Below, in pieces: positions 27,571 to 35,342 of a stretch of DNA of 64,000 bases; the first letter of the stretch is position 1; each line of letters begins with the position of its first letter. The notes below the pieces were generated by a model. It saw only the letters and a program-made list of their open reading frames with translations, searched no databases and had not been told where the DNA came from. The stretch comes from Ningiella ruwaisensis. Its GTDB lineage: Bacteria; Pseudomonadota; Gammaproteobacteria; Enterobacterales; Alteromonadaceae. Position numbers and translations under genes: made by a program. Location: NCBI RefSeq assembly GCF_004798935.1, contig NZ_RAHT01000003.1, positions 496,001 through 560,000 on the forward strand, read 5' to 3'.

Positions 27571-27932
27571 CTATGCTCTACCGCGTGCGCTTTCAGTGCA
27601 GCTAAAGGAATAAGTTCTAAGGCTTTTTCGTGAGTGGCCTCGAGTACAACTGGCGGTGCGAGTTTTGCCAAAAAAGCCTGATACCAACGGCTTGCACATA
27701 AACACCAACGGTCACCATCTTTTAAGCCAGGAAAGTCGTACATAGGATTAGGAGTGATTAAATCGTTCCCCATGGACTTGGAAAATTGTAAAAACTCGTC
27801 GGTCATAATGGCGCAGACGCTGTGATTGCCATAATCGGCATTAGGCACATAGCAAAAGCCTTCGCGGGTGAACCCGGTGTTTCCACAGCATAATTTTAGC
27901 GGAGCGCCCAGTACGTTTTTTTCGTTTGCCAT
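27567..27932 (-). CDS. DUF2237 family protein
   Basis: A compact 121-residue cytoplasmic protein with the DUF2237 signature: NVLGAPLKLCCGNTGFTREGFC near the N-terminus, HSVCAIMTDEFL, and DGDRWCLCASRWYQA. The spaced cysteines suggest metal or redox involvement. This family has no established biochemical role that I can cite. It converges on the DUF4112 gene and is divergent from ubiG with a 65-bp gap. Confidence 0.88.
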   Translation of the reverse strand: MANEKNVLGAPLKLCCGNTGFTREGFCYVPNADYGNHSVCAIMTDEFLQFSKSMGNDLITPNPMYDFPGLKDGDRWCLCASRWYQAFLAKLAPPVVLEATHEKALELIPLAALKAHAVEHS

Positions 27933-27997
27933 TAGTGTGTTCCCTCGCGTTCTTGTTAATTAGCTTAGACGGCCAACAGAATTTGTAAAGGTATACG

Positions 27998-28774
27998 ATG
28001 TTAGATAAGAGTAAGCTTCAATCTTCGACAAAAAATAGTGAAAATATTTCAAAAGAGGAAATTGCCAAATTCGATGCGCTTGCAGAAAGCTGGTGGGATC
28101 CCAAGGGAAAATACAAAACTGCGCTTGCGTTTAATAAGGCGCGCACTGAATATTTTATTGAACAAATTGCGAATTACTACGGACGCAATCATCATTCAAT
28201 AGACTGTTTAAAAGACTTGAGTATCCTGGATGTCGGGTGCGGAGGCGGGCTTGTAAGTGAGACCTTAGCCAAAGCAGGAGCTAAGGTTACCGGAATTGAT
28301 GCCAGCGAAACCAGTATTCAGGTGGCAAGGCGCCACGCTGAGAAAAGCGGCCTTAATATCGACTACAAGCATATGTTAGCTGAGCATCTGCTAAAAGAAG
28401 ATAAACAGTACGATGTAGTGATTAACGCAGAAGTGGTTGAGCATGTGCCGATGCCAAAAGAGCTGGTTAGCGAGTGTTCACAACTTACAAAAGAGGGCGG
28501 TTGCATGATTATGGCTACTCTAAATCGTGGAATACGGTCTTTTATTATTGCTATTGTGGGCGCTGAATACATTATGCGCTATTTACCAATAGGCACGCAC
28601 AACTGGCATATGTTTATCAAACCGCTGGAACTAAATAGCTGGGCCTCAATCAATCGAATGCAGTTGATTGATGAAAAAGGGATTGCCATGAACCCCTTCA
28701 CTCAGCAATGGCGCTTAACAAAAAGTACCGCGGTAAATTACATTCAGGTTTACAAGAAGCGAGAACGCACATAA
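27998..28774 (+). CDS. ubiG: UbiG, ubiquinone O-methyltransferase
   Basis: The 258-residue SAM-dependent enzyme carries out both O-methylations of ubiquinone synthesis. It shows the UbiG N-terminal pattern (EEIAKFDALAESWWDPKGKYKTAL), SAM motif I LDVGCGGGLVSE at about 76-87, and VINAEVVEHVP. The specific C-terminal signature THNWHMFIKPLEL completes the match. The C-terminus keeps NPFTQQWRL and NYIQVYKK. AAAGG lies upstream of the ATG. The GST gene follows with 32 bp between. Confidence 0.95.
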   Translation: MLDKSKLQSSTKNSENISKEEIAKFDALAESWWDPKGKYKTALAFNKARTEYFIEQIANYYGRNHHSIDCLKDLSILDVGCGGGLVSETLAKAGAKVTGIDASETSIQVARRHAEKSGLNIDYKHMLAEHLLKEDKQYDVVINAEVVEHVPMPKELVSECSQLTKEGGCMIMATLNRGIRSFIIAIVGAEYIMRYLPIGTHNWHMFIKPLELNSWASINRMQLIDEKGIAMNPFTQQWRLTKSTAVNYIQVYKKRERT

Positions 28775-28806
28775 TTTACACTTGGCAAATTGGCATAAGG
28801 AACGTA

Positions 28807-29415
28807 ATGAAAATCTACGATACAAAAACAGCCCCCACACCGCGTCGAGTCAGGATATTTTTGGCAGAAAAAAACATCGATATGGAGTATGTACAGGTAG
28901 ATATTACCAAAGGAGAAAACCTGTCCAAGACGATGCGCGAGAAAAACCCAATCGGAAAAGTGCCTATTTTAGAATTAGATGATGGCACTTGCATCAGCGA
29001 AAGTGACGCAATTTGCACCTACTTTGAGGCTATACAGCCAGAACCTTCATTGATGGGTGAAACTCCGTTGGAAAAAGCCACTATTGCCATGTGGCAGCGC
29101 CAGGTAGAATTTTGCCTGTTCATGCAAGTAGGCATGTGCTTTCAACACAGCACCGGACATTTTAAAGATAGGATGACACCTGTACCCGAGTACGGCAAAG
29201 AAGCGGGAATCAACGCAAGTAAATTTCTTAGTGTATTGGAAAAGCGTTTGGCTAATCATGCTTTTATTGCTCACGACAAATTCTCAATTGCCGACATTAC
29301 CGCTTTGTGCGCTATTGATTTTGCAAGGGTTGTCGATATTCGCCTGGGCGATAATCATGTTAATTTAAAACGCTGGTATGCCGATGTAAGCGCTCGGCCG
29401 TCCGCAAAAGCATGA
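28807..29415 (+). CDS. Glutathione S-transferase family protein
   Basis: The 202-residue protein has a thioredoxin-like N-terminal domain (KIYDTKTAPTPRRVRIFLAEK; NPIGKVPILELDDGTCISESDAI with the cis-Pro and Glu-Ser pair that bind glutathione). An all-helical C-terminal domain follows (about 85-195, FSIADITALCAIDFARVV). The upstream frame reaches into ubiG, but ATG 28807 is preceded by AAGGA and gives the normal N-terminus. The active-site region has T-P-T rather than a Ser or Tyr placed as in well-known classes, so substrate class is uncertain. Confidence 0.88.
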   Translation: MKIYDTKTAPTPRRVRIFLAEKNIDMEYVQVDITKGENLSKTMREKNPIGKVPILELDDGTCISESDAICTYFEAIQPEPSLMGETPLEKATIAMWQRQVEFCLFMQVGMCFQHSTGHFKDRMTPVPEYGKEAGINASKFLSVLEKRLANHAFIAHDKFSIADITALCAIDFARVVDIRLGDNHVNLKRWYADVSARPSAKA

Positions 29416-29416
29416 T

Positions 29417-30601
29417 TTACCAGCCGCGCAAGATTGGCACCTTGTCGATGACGCGGTCTTTGTCTATCAGATAAAAATGCTCAAATTGCGCCATGGTTGA
29501 GCATGCATGATTTGGAAGAATACGCACACGCTCACCAATAGCAAAATTTCCGGGATTGAAGCTTCCGTCAGTTGAGGTGGATTGTTGGCCAATAATTCCA
29601 TGCTCCTGATTTGCGCTTACCATCGTTAAATTTTTTAAACTTTTACCATGCAGGTCACAAACTACGCCGTACCCATAATCGGTAGGATGTTCACTTGTGC
29701 CTCTGTCTCTGGACATTGCCATCCACCCGGCATCTGTCAATGCGAGATCTTTATCCGTCTGTTTTCCGATAATGCTGCCCAGTACGCTTATCGCAATATC
29801 ACCTTGAGCGCATACGCCTAAACCTGACATGACTAAATCAAACACGCAGTATACGCCGGCACGTATTTCGGTAATTCCGTGCGCATCATCTAGCGCAAGA
29901 GCGGTTGGGGTTGAGCCTATCGATACCTCAGGGCAAGGCATTCCAGCGTGCCTGATACGACGTGCCGCTAGCAAGCTTAAATCTCGCTCTTGTATCGCCA
30001 TCTTGTGCTGAGCTTCAAGACCAAAACAAGAGTAGGAAGCGCCGGCATGTGTCATTACCCCCGCTAGTGTTGTGAAACGACTATCGTTCAGCATAGATGC
30101 AATAGTTAGCAAGTCTTCACTATCTGGCTTCACACCGGCTCGATGAGCATCAACGTCGAGTTCGATATACACCTTAAAAGGCGTTTCGACATTATGCGTT
30201 TGCGCATAATCAATCAGCTGCCCGGCAGCTTCTGTGCTATCTAAGATCAATTTGATATCACAGCTTGCTTTCATCAAGGCGTGCACCTTATCAAGCTTAT
30301 GAGCGTTGATGCCAACTGCATATAAAATATCTGTGTAGCCGGCATTAAAAAAATACTCAGCTTCTTTGATGGTAGAGACGGTTATGCCGCTGCAGGGTCC
30401 CTCGTTTTCTATCATCTTTGCAATTGCCAGCGATTTATGTGTTTTTACATGCGGCCTCAAGCGACAATTTAGGCGTTTGATGTGCTTAGACATGCGTTGA
30501 ATGTTTTTGATTAACAAACTGCGTTCAATCAATAAACACGGAGTCGGGAGCTCAGAAAGATGTGAATGTTTAGCGTTCCCTGTGTCCCTGTTTACTTTCA
30601 T
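29417..30601 (-). CDS. DSD1/D-threonine-aldolase-like PLP enzyme
   Basis: The 394-residue fold-type III PLP protein has the alanine-racemase-like barrel, with the PLP lysine in RPHVKTHK at about residues 48-55. Other conserved segments are VYIELDVDAHRAGV, THAGASY, SIGSTPTAL and a Tyr/Phe-rich active-site edge. The C-terminal D-serine-dehydratase-like domain keeps a His-x-Cys zinc pair (PNHACST at about 362-368) seen in DSD1 enzymes. D-threonine aldolase, D-serine dehydratase or a related D-hydroxy-amino-acid lyase are the options. It ends 1 bp from the convergent GST gene and starts 1 bp after the membrane GGDEF gene stop, so it is probably co-transcribed with that gene. Confidence 0.82.
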   Translation of the reverse strand: MKVNRDTGNAKHSHLSELPTPCLLIERSLLIKNIQRMSKHIKRLNCRLRPHVKTHKSLAIAKMIENEGPCSGITVSTIKEAEYFFNAGYTDILYAVGINAHKLDKVHALMKASCDIKLILDSTEAAGQLIDYAQTHNVETPFKVYIELDVDAHRAGVKPDSEDLLTIASMLNDSRFTTLAGVMTHAGASYSCFGLEAQHKMAIQERDLSLLAARRIRHAGMPCPEVSIGSTPTALALDDAHGITEIRAGVYCVFDLVMSGLGVCAQGDIAISVLGSIIGKQTDKDLALTDAGWMAMSRDRGTSEHPTDYGYGVVCDLHGKSLKNLTMVSANQEHGIIGQQSTSTDGSFNPGNFAIGERVRILPNHACSTMAQFEHFYLIDKDRVIDKVPILRGW

Positions 30602-30602
30602 A

Positions 30603-32264
30603 TTATTTAATGTGCTCTTGAGTGATTGAATTGCGGCCCTTGTGTTTGGACATGTACATTAGGCTATCTACGTGGGATACGATTTCATTAAGTTCTACAG
30701 CAACATTTCCGTTTACTGTGAGGCAGCCTAGGCTTATCGTGACTCTGTCGCTTACAGGCGATTTTTCGTGCGCAATATTGAGTTCATTTACCGACGCCTG
30801 CATCTGTTTTGCCAGTGCAAGCGCCCCTGAAGCTTTAGTATCACTCAACACGCAAATAAATTCTTCACCTCCGTATCGAGCTATAAAATCTGACGGTCTG
30901 GACAGTTGTTCGTTTAAACAAGAAGCGATCGCCTGCAAACATTTATCTCCTTCAACATGACCGTAAAAATCGTTAAACGCTTTAAAATTATCGATGTCAA
31001 TCATGATCAGAGAGAGATCGCTTCCGGACATTTTTGATTTGTTCCACTCCAGTTCGAGTTTTTCATCAAAGGCACGGCGATTTGCAATATGGGTTAAGCC
31101 GTCTTTTTGAGAAATGCCGGTTAGCCACTTATTTAAATCCTGCTCCTTTTTGATGCGCAACATCATATTGTTTATTTCTTCACCAAGTTGAGCTAATTCG
31201 TCAGAACCGTCAAGTGATATCGTTTGCGCCCCTTCAGGTTCGGCACGTTTTACCTGTTTAATCAGTGAACTAAAGCGATCCAGAAAAAGAATTTTGGTTG
31301 CATAACGAAATATAAAAAGGCTCAAAAGCGTAATAATGATCCCGACACCTAGCAACAGCAGTTGCAAGTTAGCGCGCGTTTTAGCAAGCAAACTGTTGTC
31401 AAAATCGAGCTTGAGGTATGCTTTGAACCCTACGTCTAAATAATTGTCAATTTTAACGTGAATGATTGTACTGTCGCCCACTTTCAGCTCATCAATCTCA
31501 TTTTCGAAGAGACGTCGAGCTAGCTCCTCTTCTATTCTTTCTCCGGTATTAAATAAGGCCCACTGGTCGACATTACTGACAATGAACACATCAACAAAAC
31601 TGATATCAGGATATTTGGCCTTAAGTTTTATTGCATAATCACCAAATAAATAATCTGCAAGTTCGTTGTGTTCGCCATCAGCAAGTCGACTTCGAAGATC
31701 CAGGTCTGCGTTTACAATGATGTCGCTTCCTGCTTGACTGTAGTACGCATATTTTTTTAGGTCGCCGGTAGCGGTAGAGAGAGAAACGCGGTGCGTAAAA
31801 AACGCGTTTTGATTGAAAATAGCTTTGAGCTTGGATAAATACTCATTACCGTATTCTTTCATATCCAAGCCAATTTCGTGGTCAACCGTGCTATTAAACA
31901 CGAGATATTGTGAGTTTATTAAATGAATATCTGAAACGCTATATTGTTCGGCAAGTTCTCTGAGTTCAGCCTGTTGAATGCGGCTTTGATTGTTACTTAG
32001 CTTAGGATAGTTTTGAGCAAGGTTTTCAGCAATTTTCGGTAAAGTGAGCGCAAGCTCTTCTTCCCATCGCTGTTCCACTAAAAGTAAAAGCCGATCAAAG
32101 ACCTCGATGTCTTGCTTTATGGAATTAACAGCAGCTTCACGTTGAGAGGCTTTGGTTTCATTTAAGTAGTTATTTAAAAGATAAGCACTTACGCTATAAG
32201 TTAGCAGTGCGGCCATGCCGGCAATTATTATAATGACAATGTTTAACTTTTGCCTTAACAGCAT
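30603..32264 (-). CDS. Membrane-bound diguanylate cyclase
   Basis: The 553-residue protein has an N-terminal membrane helix (about 8-31), a large periplasmic sensor region (about 32-300, helical then mixed, CACHE-like) and a second helix (about 301-320). A HAMP-like linker precedes a C-terminal GGDEF domain (about 390-550). The active-site motif is intact (RYGGEEF), and RPSD lies five residues before it, the canonical product-inhibition I-site. LTHIANRRAFDEKL, IDIDNFKAFNDFYGH and SLGC support an active cyclase making c-di-GMP in response to a periplasmic signal. It lies 88 bp downstream of the ligase gene on the same strand. Confidence 0.9.
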   Translation of the reverse strand: MLLRQKLNIVIIIIAGMAALLTYSVSAYLLNNYLNETKASQREAAVNSIKQDIEVFDRLLLLVEQRWEEELALTLPKIAENLAQNYPKLSNNQSRIQQAELRELAEQYSVSDIHLINSQYLVFNSTVDHEIGLDMKEYGNEYLSKLKAIFNQNAFFTHRVSLSTATGDLKKYAYYSQAGSDIIVNADLDLRSRLADGEHNELADYLFGDYAIKLKAKYPDISFVDVFIVSNVDQWALFNTGERIEEELARRLFENEIDELKVGDSTIIHVKIDNYLDVGFKAYLKLDFDNSLLAKTRANLQLLLLGVGIIITLLSLFIFRYATKILFLDRFSSLIKQVKRAEPEGAQTISLDGSDELAQLGEEINNMMLRIKKEQDLNKWLTGISQKDGLTHIANRRAFDEKLELEWNKSKMSGSDLSLIMIDIDNFKAFNDFYGHVEGDKCLQAIASCLNEQLSRPSDFIARYGGEEFICVLSDTKASGALALAKQMQASVNELNIAHEKSPVSDRVTISLGCLTVNGNVAVELNEIVSHVDSLMYMSKHKGRNSITQEHIK

Positions 32265-32352
32265 AATCTGGCCTACAAATACACGGTTTTTTCACTCTAC
32301 CTTATTTTCGCAAGTAAGATAAAGCCAGAATTAGAAAAAATGCCAATGCGTG

Positions 32353-34023
32353 TTAAATCATTGCTTGCAAGGTTGTCAAATGATCCGCTTCATTTGCAGG
32401 TTTATCCCAGCGAATACGATGAATTCGTGGAAAACGCATGGCAACACCCGATTTATGACGATTAGAGGGGTGAACAGAATCAAAAGCAACTTCAAGTACC
32501 AAGGCTTTTTCGACCTCCTTAACTGGCCCAAAGCGTCCAATGGTGTTTTGCCTCACCCATCGATCTAGCTGCTTTAATTCATCATCCGTAAAGCCTGAAT
32601 AAGCCTTGCCCACAGGTAATAGTTTTCCATCTTGCCAGCAGCCAAAGGTATAGTCAGAATAAAACGACGATCGCTTTCCATGACCTCGCTGCGCATACAT
32701 CATTACTGCATCGATTAAGCGTGGGTCACGTTTCCATTTGAACCATTTGCCTTTGGGGCGGCCTGATACGTAAACAGCGTCTTTTCGCTTGAGCATCAAT
32801 CCTTCAATATAACCTTGCTCCAGTTGTGTTGCTTCTTCTCGCAAGCTTATAAGAGAATGAGTATCCGTAAAATCCAAAGGTCGAGATAAATGGATAAAGT
32901 GATAAGGCTGCGTTTTAAACCAGTTGGCCAGCGCTTTGCTGCGTTCAACAAGCGTGTTTTCTCTGAGATCTTTGCCTTCAAGCGACAGGACATCGTACAA
33001 AATCAGACCGCAGGGGTAGTTACTGATTAATTTGTTGCCTGGTTTTTTCTTATTTAAGCGCTGCTGCAATTGGTTGAAAGATGCAATTTCATAGTGTGTC
33101 TGATTGTCATTTTTAGCCTCCAGAACACCTTTTATCTCATGTGCATCTGTTACACGAGGATTTAGAGCAACCAGCTCTCCATCAAACACGCCATAAATAT
33201 GTTGAGTCTCAAGCTCATCAATAATATCAGGAAAAGAATGACTGATATCGTCACCTGTTCGGCTGAATAATGCCTTTCCCGCTGACGTGACAACCAGCTG
33301 AACTCTGATCCCATCGAATTTCCATTCAGCCTGAAAGTCTGAAGCTCGTATGCTTTGAAGCTCATCGTCAGACAGCGGGTGGGATAGCATAAGCGGTTGA
33401 AAGGTCACTGATTCAGATACATCTGGCGCCTCAGCTTTACCTTCTAAATAAGCAAGCAGTGCTTTGTAGGGTGGGGCAACGCCATGCCATATGCGTTCCA
33501 CGTCTTCAATGCTGATATCCGAACCACAGTCCTGAGCATACTCTGCCAGAGTTTTCTTTAAAAATCTGGCAGAAACGCCAATGCGCAGGCCCCTCGTTCC
33601 CAGTTTCAACAAGGCCCAGCGCTGCGGAGCACTCATGCTGTTTAACAAGGTAATCAGATAATTTCTATTCTCAGCACGTTTTCCGTTTGCAAATGTATTA
33701 ACGACTTCTGCCAAAGAAGGAAGTACTTTCATGCCAGGAGGATCGTCGGCCTGTGCTTGCCACAGATGCGAAACCGTTTCGCTCATTTCACCAACGTAAT
33801 CGTAACTTAAATCGAACAGAACGGGGTCCACACGCTCTGTTATTAAATCTTTGATCAGTTTTCGCTTAAAAAAGTCAAAGCTTAGCGTTCCTGCGATAGC
33901 GGCAATTGCCCAGCCCCTGTCAGGATCAGGCGTTTGAGATAGATATTGTTTGATTAACGCAGATTTTGCCAAATTTGATGATGTAAAATAGAGCTTGTCT
34001 ACCAGTTCTGCAAAGGCTTCCAT
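32353..34023 (-). CDS. ATP-dependent DNA ligase of the ligase-associated repair cluster
   Basis: The 556-residue enzyme has an N-terminal helical DNA-binding domain (about 1-200). The nucleotidyltransferase core follows, with the adenylated lysine in EWKFDGIRVQL at about 232-242, motif III FDGELVAL and motif IV EGLMLKR. A C-terminal OB domain carries motif V WFKWKRDP and a closing HPSNRHKSG. It seals nicks with ATP, unlike the essential NAD-dependent LigA. Its start is 5 bp from the exonuclease stop, so the two form one unit. This is the 'lig' component of the four-gene repair set found in many proteobacteria. Confidence 0.93.
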   Translation of the reverse strand: MEAFAELVDKLYFTSSNLAKSALIKQYLSQTPDPDRGWAIAAIAGTLSFDFFKRKLIKDLITERVDPVLFDLSYDYVGEMSETVSHLWQAQADDPPGMKVLPSLAEVVNTFANGKRAENRNYLITLLNSMSAPQRWALLKLGTRGLRIGVSARFLKKTLAEYAQDCGSDISIEDVERIWHGVAPPYKALLAYLEGKAEAPDVSESVTFQPLMLSHPLSDDELQSIRASDFQAEWKFDGIRVQLVVTSAGKALFSRTGDDISHSFPDIIDELETQHIYGVFDGELVALNPRVTDAHEIKGVLEAKNDNQTHYEIASFNQLQQRLNKKKPGNKLISNYPCGLILYDVLSLEGKDLRENTLVERSKALANWFKTQPYHFIHLSRPLDFTDTHSLISLREEATQLEQGYIEGLMLKRKDAVYVSGRPKGKWFKWKRDPRLIDAVMMYAQRGHGKRSSFYSDYTFGCWQDGKLLPVGKAYSGFTDDELKQLDRWVRQNTIGRFGPVKEVEKALVLEVAFDSVHPSNRHKSGVAMRFPRIHRIRWDKPANEADHLTTLQAMI

Positions 34024-34028
34024 GTCAG

Positions 34029-35051
34029 TTAATCCTCATCCTCTTCGTATCCTACAAGAGAAAGTGCCTTTGCTTTGTAACCCATTTTTTGTGCCTGATG
34101 CACCAGGGCTTGTTCTCGACCGTGAGTAACCCAAAGTTCCCTTGGATTGACCTCTTTGATGGTCTGAATGAGTTCTGACCAGTCACAATGATCGCTAATA
34201 ATCAAAGGTAATTCTGCTCTGCGTTGCTTGGAACGTGCTCTAATTTGCATCCAGCCTGAAGCCATTGCAGTCATTACTTCTGGCAATTTGCGAGACCATC
34301 TGTCGTTGAGCGCCGATGGAGGTGCGATGACTAATTCACCGGCCAGGACTTTCGGATTGTCCAGTTCACTGACCGGAATAAGTTCTCCAAGCTCAACGCC
34401 ATTTTCCTGATAAAACTCACACAGTCTTAAAAGCGCTCCATGCAGATAAATGGGTTTATTATAGCCAAGCGCTCTTAGTGCCAGTATTACGCGCTGACAC
34501 TTTCCGAGCGCATAGGCCCCCACTAAATGGCAACGATTCTCAAATAAGGCCATTGAATCAAGGAGTTTTTGTATCTGCTGATTGATTGGCGGGTGCCGAA
34601 ACACAGGCAAGCCAAAGGTTGCCTCAGTCACAAACACATCGCAAGGCGTGACTTCAAAAGGTGGACAACTTGGATCAGGGTGTCTTTTATAATCGCCAGC
34701 CAAAATGAGGCGATAGTCTTTATAATCTATAACCGCCTGCGCAGAACCAAGAATATGACCGGCTGGAACCATATGCAGCTGCGCCTTATGGATTGACCGC
34801 GTTTGACCATATTCCATTGGAATTGGTTTTTCACAAAAGTCATCCCCGTAACGAATGCGCATTATCCCAAGCGTTTGAGGCGTAGCATATACTTCTGAGT
34901 GCCCGGGGCGAGCATGGTCTGCGTGTCCATGAGTGATAATGGCGCGTTTGACTGGATGCATGGGGTCAATATAAGCGTCAAGCGCTCTGCAATATAATCC
35001 AGTTTTGTCCGTTTTGATCCATTTCTCCGGGTGCATATTAGAACTAGGCAT
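34029..35051 (-). CDS. Ligase-associated metallo-beta-lactamase-fold DNA exonuclease
   Basis: The protein of about 340 residues has the MBL/CPSF-type metal site THGHADHARPGH (about 39-50 from the chosen start), AGHILGSAQ, LAGDYKRH, an acidic FVTEATFG, and a late SDHCDW and THGRE. It belongs to the nuclease family always found with this ligase; the Pseudomonas homologue is a manganese-dependent nuclease. The frame opens with TTG at 35084, but ATG 35051 is chosen because the extra N-terminus is atypical; neither has a strong ribosome-binding site, and ATG 35036 is also possible. It precedes the ligase on the minus strand and is divergent from the helicase. Confidence 0.9.
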   Translation of the reverse strand: MPSSNMHPEKWIKTDKTGLYCRALDAYIDPMHPVKRAIITHGHADHARPGHSEVYATPQTLGIMRIRYGDDFCEKPIPMEYGQTRSIHKAQLHMVPAGHILGSAQAVIDYKDYRLILAGDYKRHPDPSCPPFEVTPCDVFVTEATFGLPVFRHPPINQQIQKLLDSMALFENRCHLVGAYALGKCQRVILALRALGYNKPIYLHGALLRLCEFYQENGVELGELIPVSELDNPKVLAGELVIAPPSALNDRWSRKLPEVMTAMASGWMQIRARSKQRRAELPLIISDHCDWSELIQTIKEVNPRELWVTHGREQALVHQAQKMGYKAKALSLVGYEEDED

Positions 35052-35109
35052 ATTATTCTTAATAAATATTGTTACAACTCGCAAGAAGCTGAGGATCAGA
35101 CGCTTGTAA

Positions 35110-35298
35110 TGTGGGATTGTATTTAAGCTTAATTGTTAATTCGCTTTTATTGAGCAGAGCCACGCAGCAAAATAAAGACGCTGCAAGCTCTTCCATGAGG
35201 CGCTTGACGAAAAACATCCATGTATTTCGACACTTTATTTTGCTGCGTGGCTCTGCTCAATAATTCTTTCAACAAATAAGCTTAAATACAATCCCGCA
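35110..35298. repeat. Large imperfect palindrome between the two repair-gene pairs
   Basis: Left arm 35110-35177 and right arm 35233-35298 are inverted copies. The inner 28 bp match perfectly (35150-35177 against 35233-35260). The outer 22 bp match with one difference (35110-35131 against 35298-35277), and a looser 16-18 bp stretch lies between. The 55-bp centre has its own near-palindrome at 35208-35229. No open reading frame is inside. It resembles a MITE or fold-back element, or a very large cruciform-capable regulatory region. Confidence 0.92.
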
Positions 35299-35342
35299 AT
35301 GTATGCGCCTATCGATTACATTAACGAGCAAAGGGAGACAAT

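Noticed and set aside
35110-35298. Complete insertion sequence
   Set aside because: Inverted repeats are present, but there is no transposase frame between them; at most a non-autonomous element.
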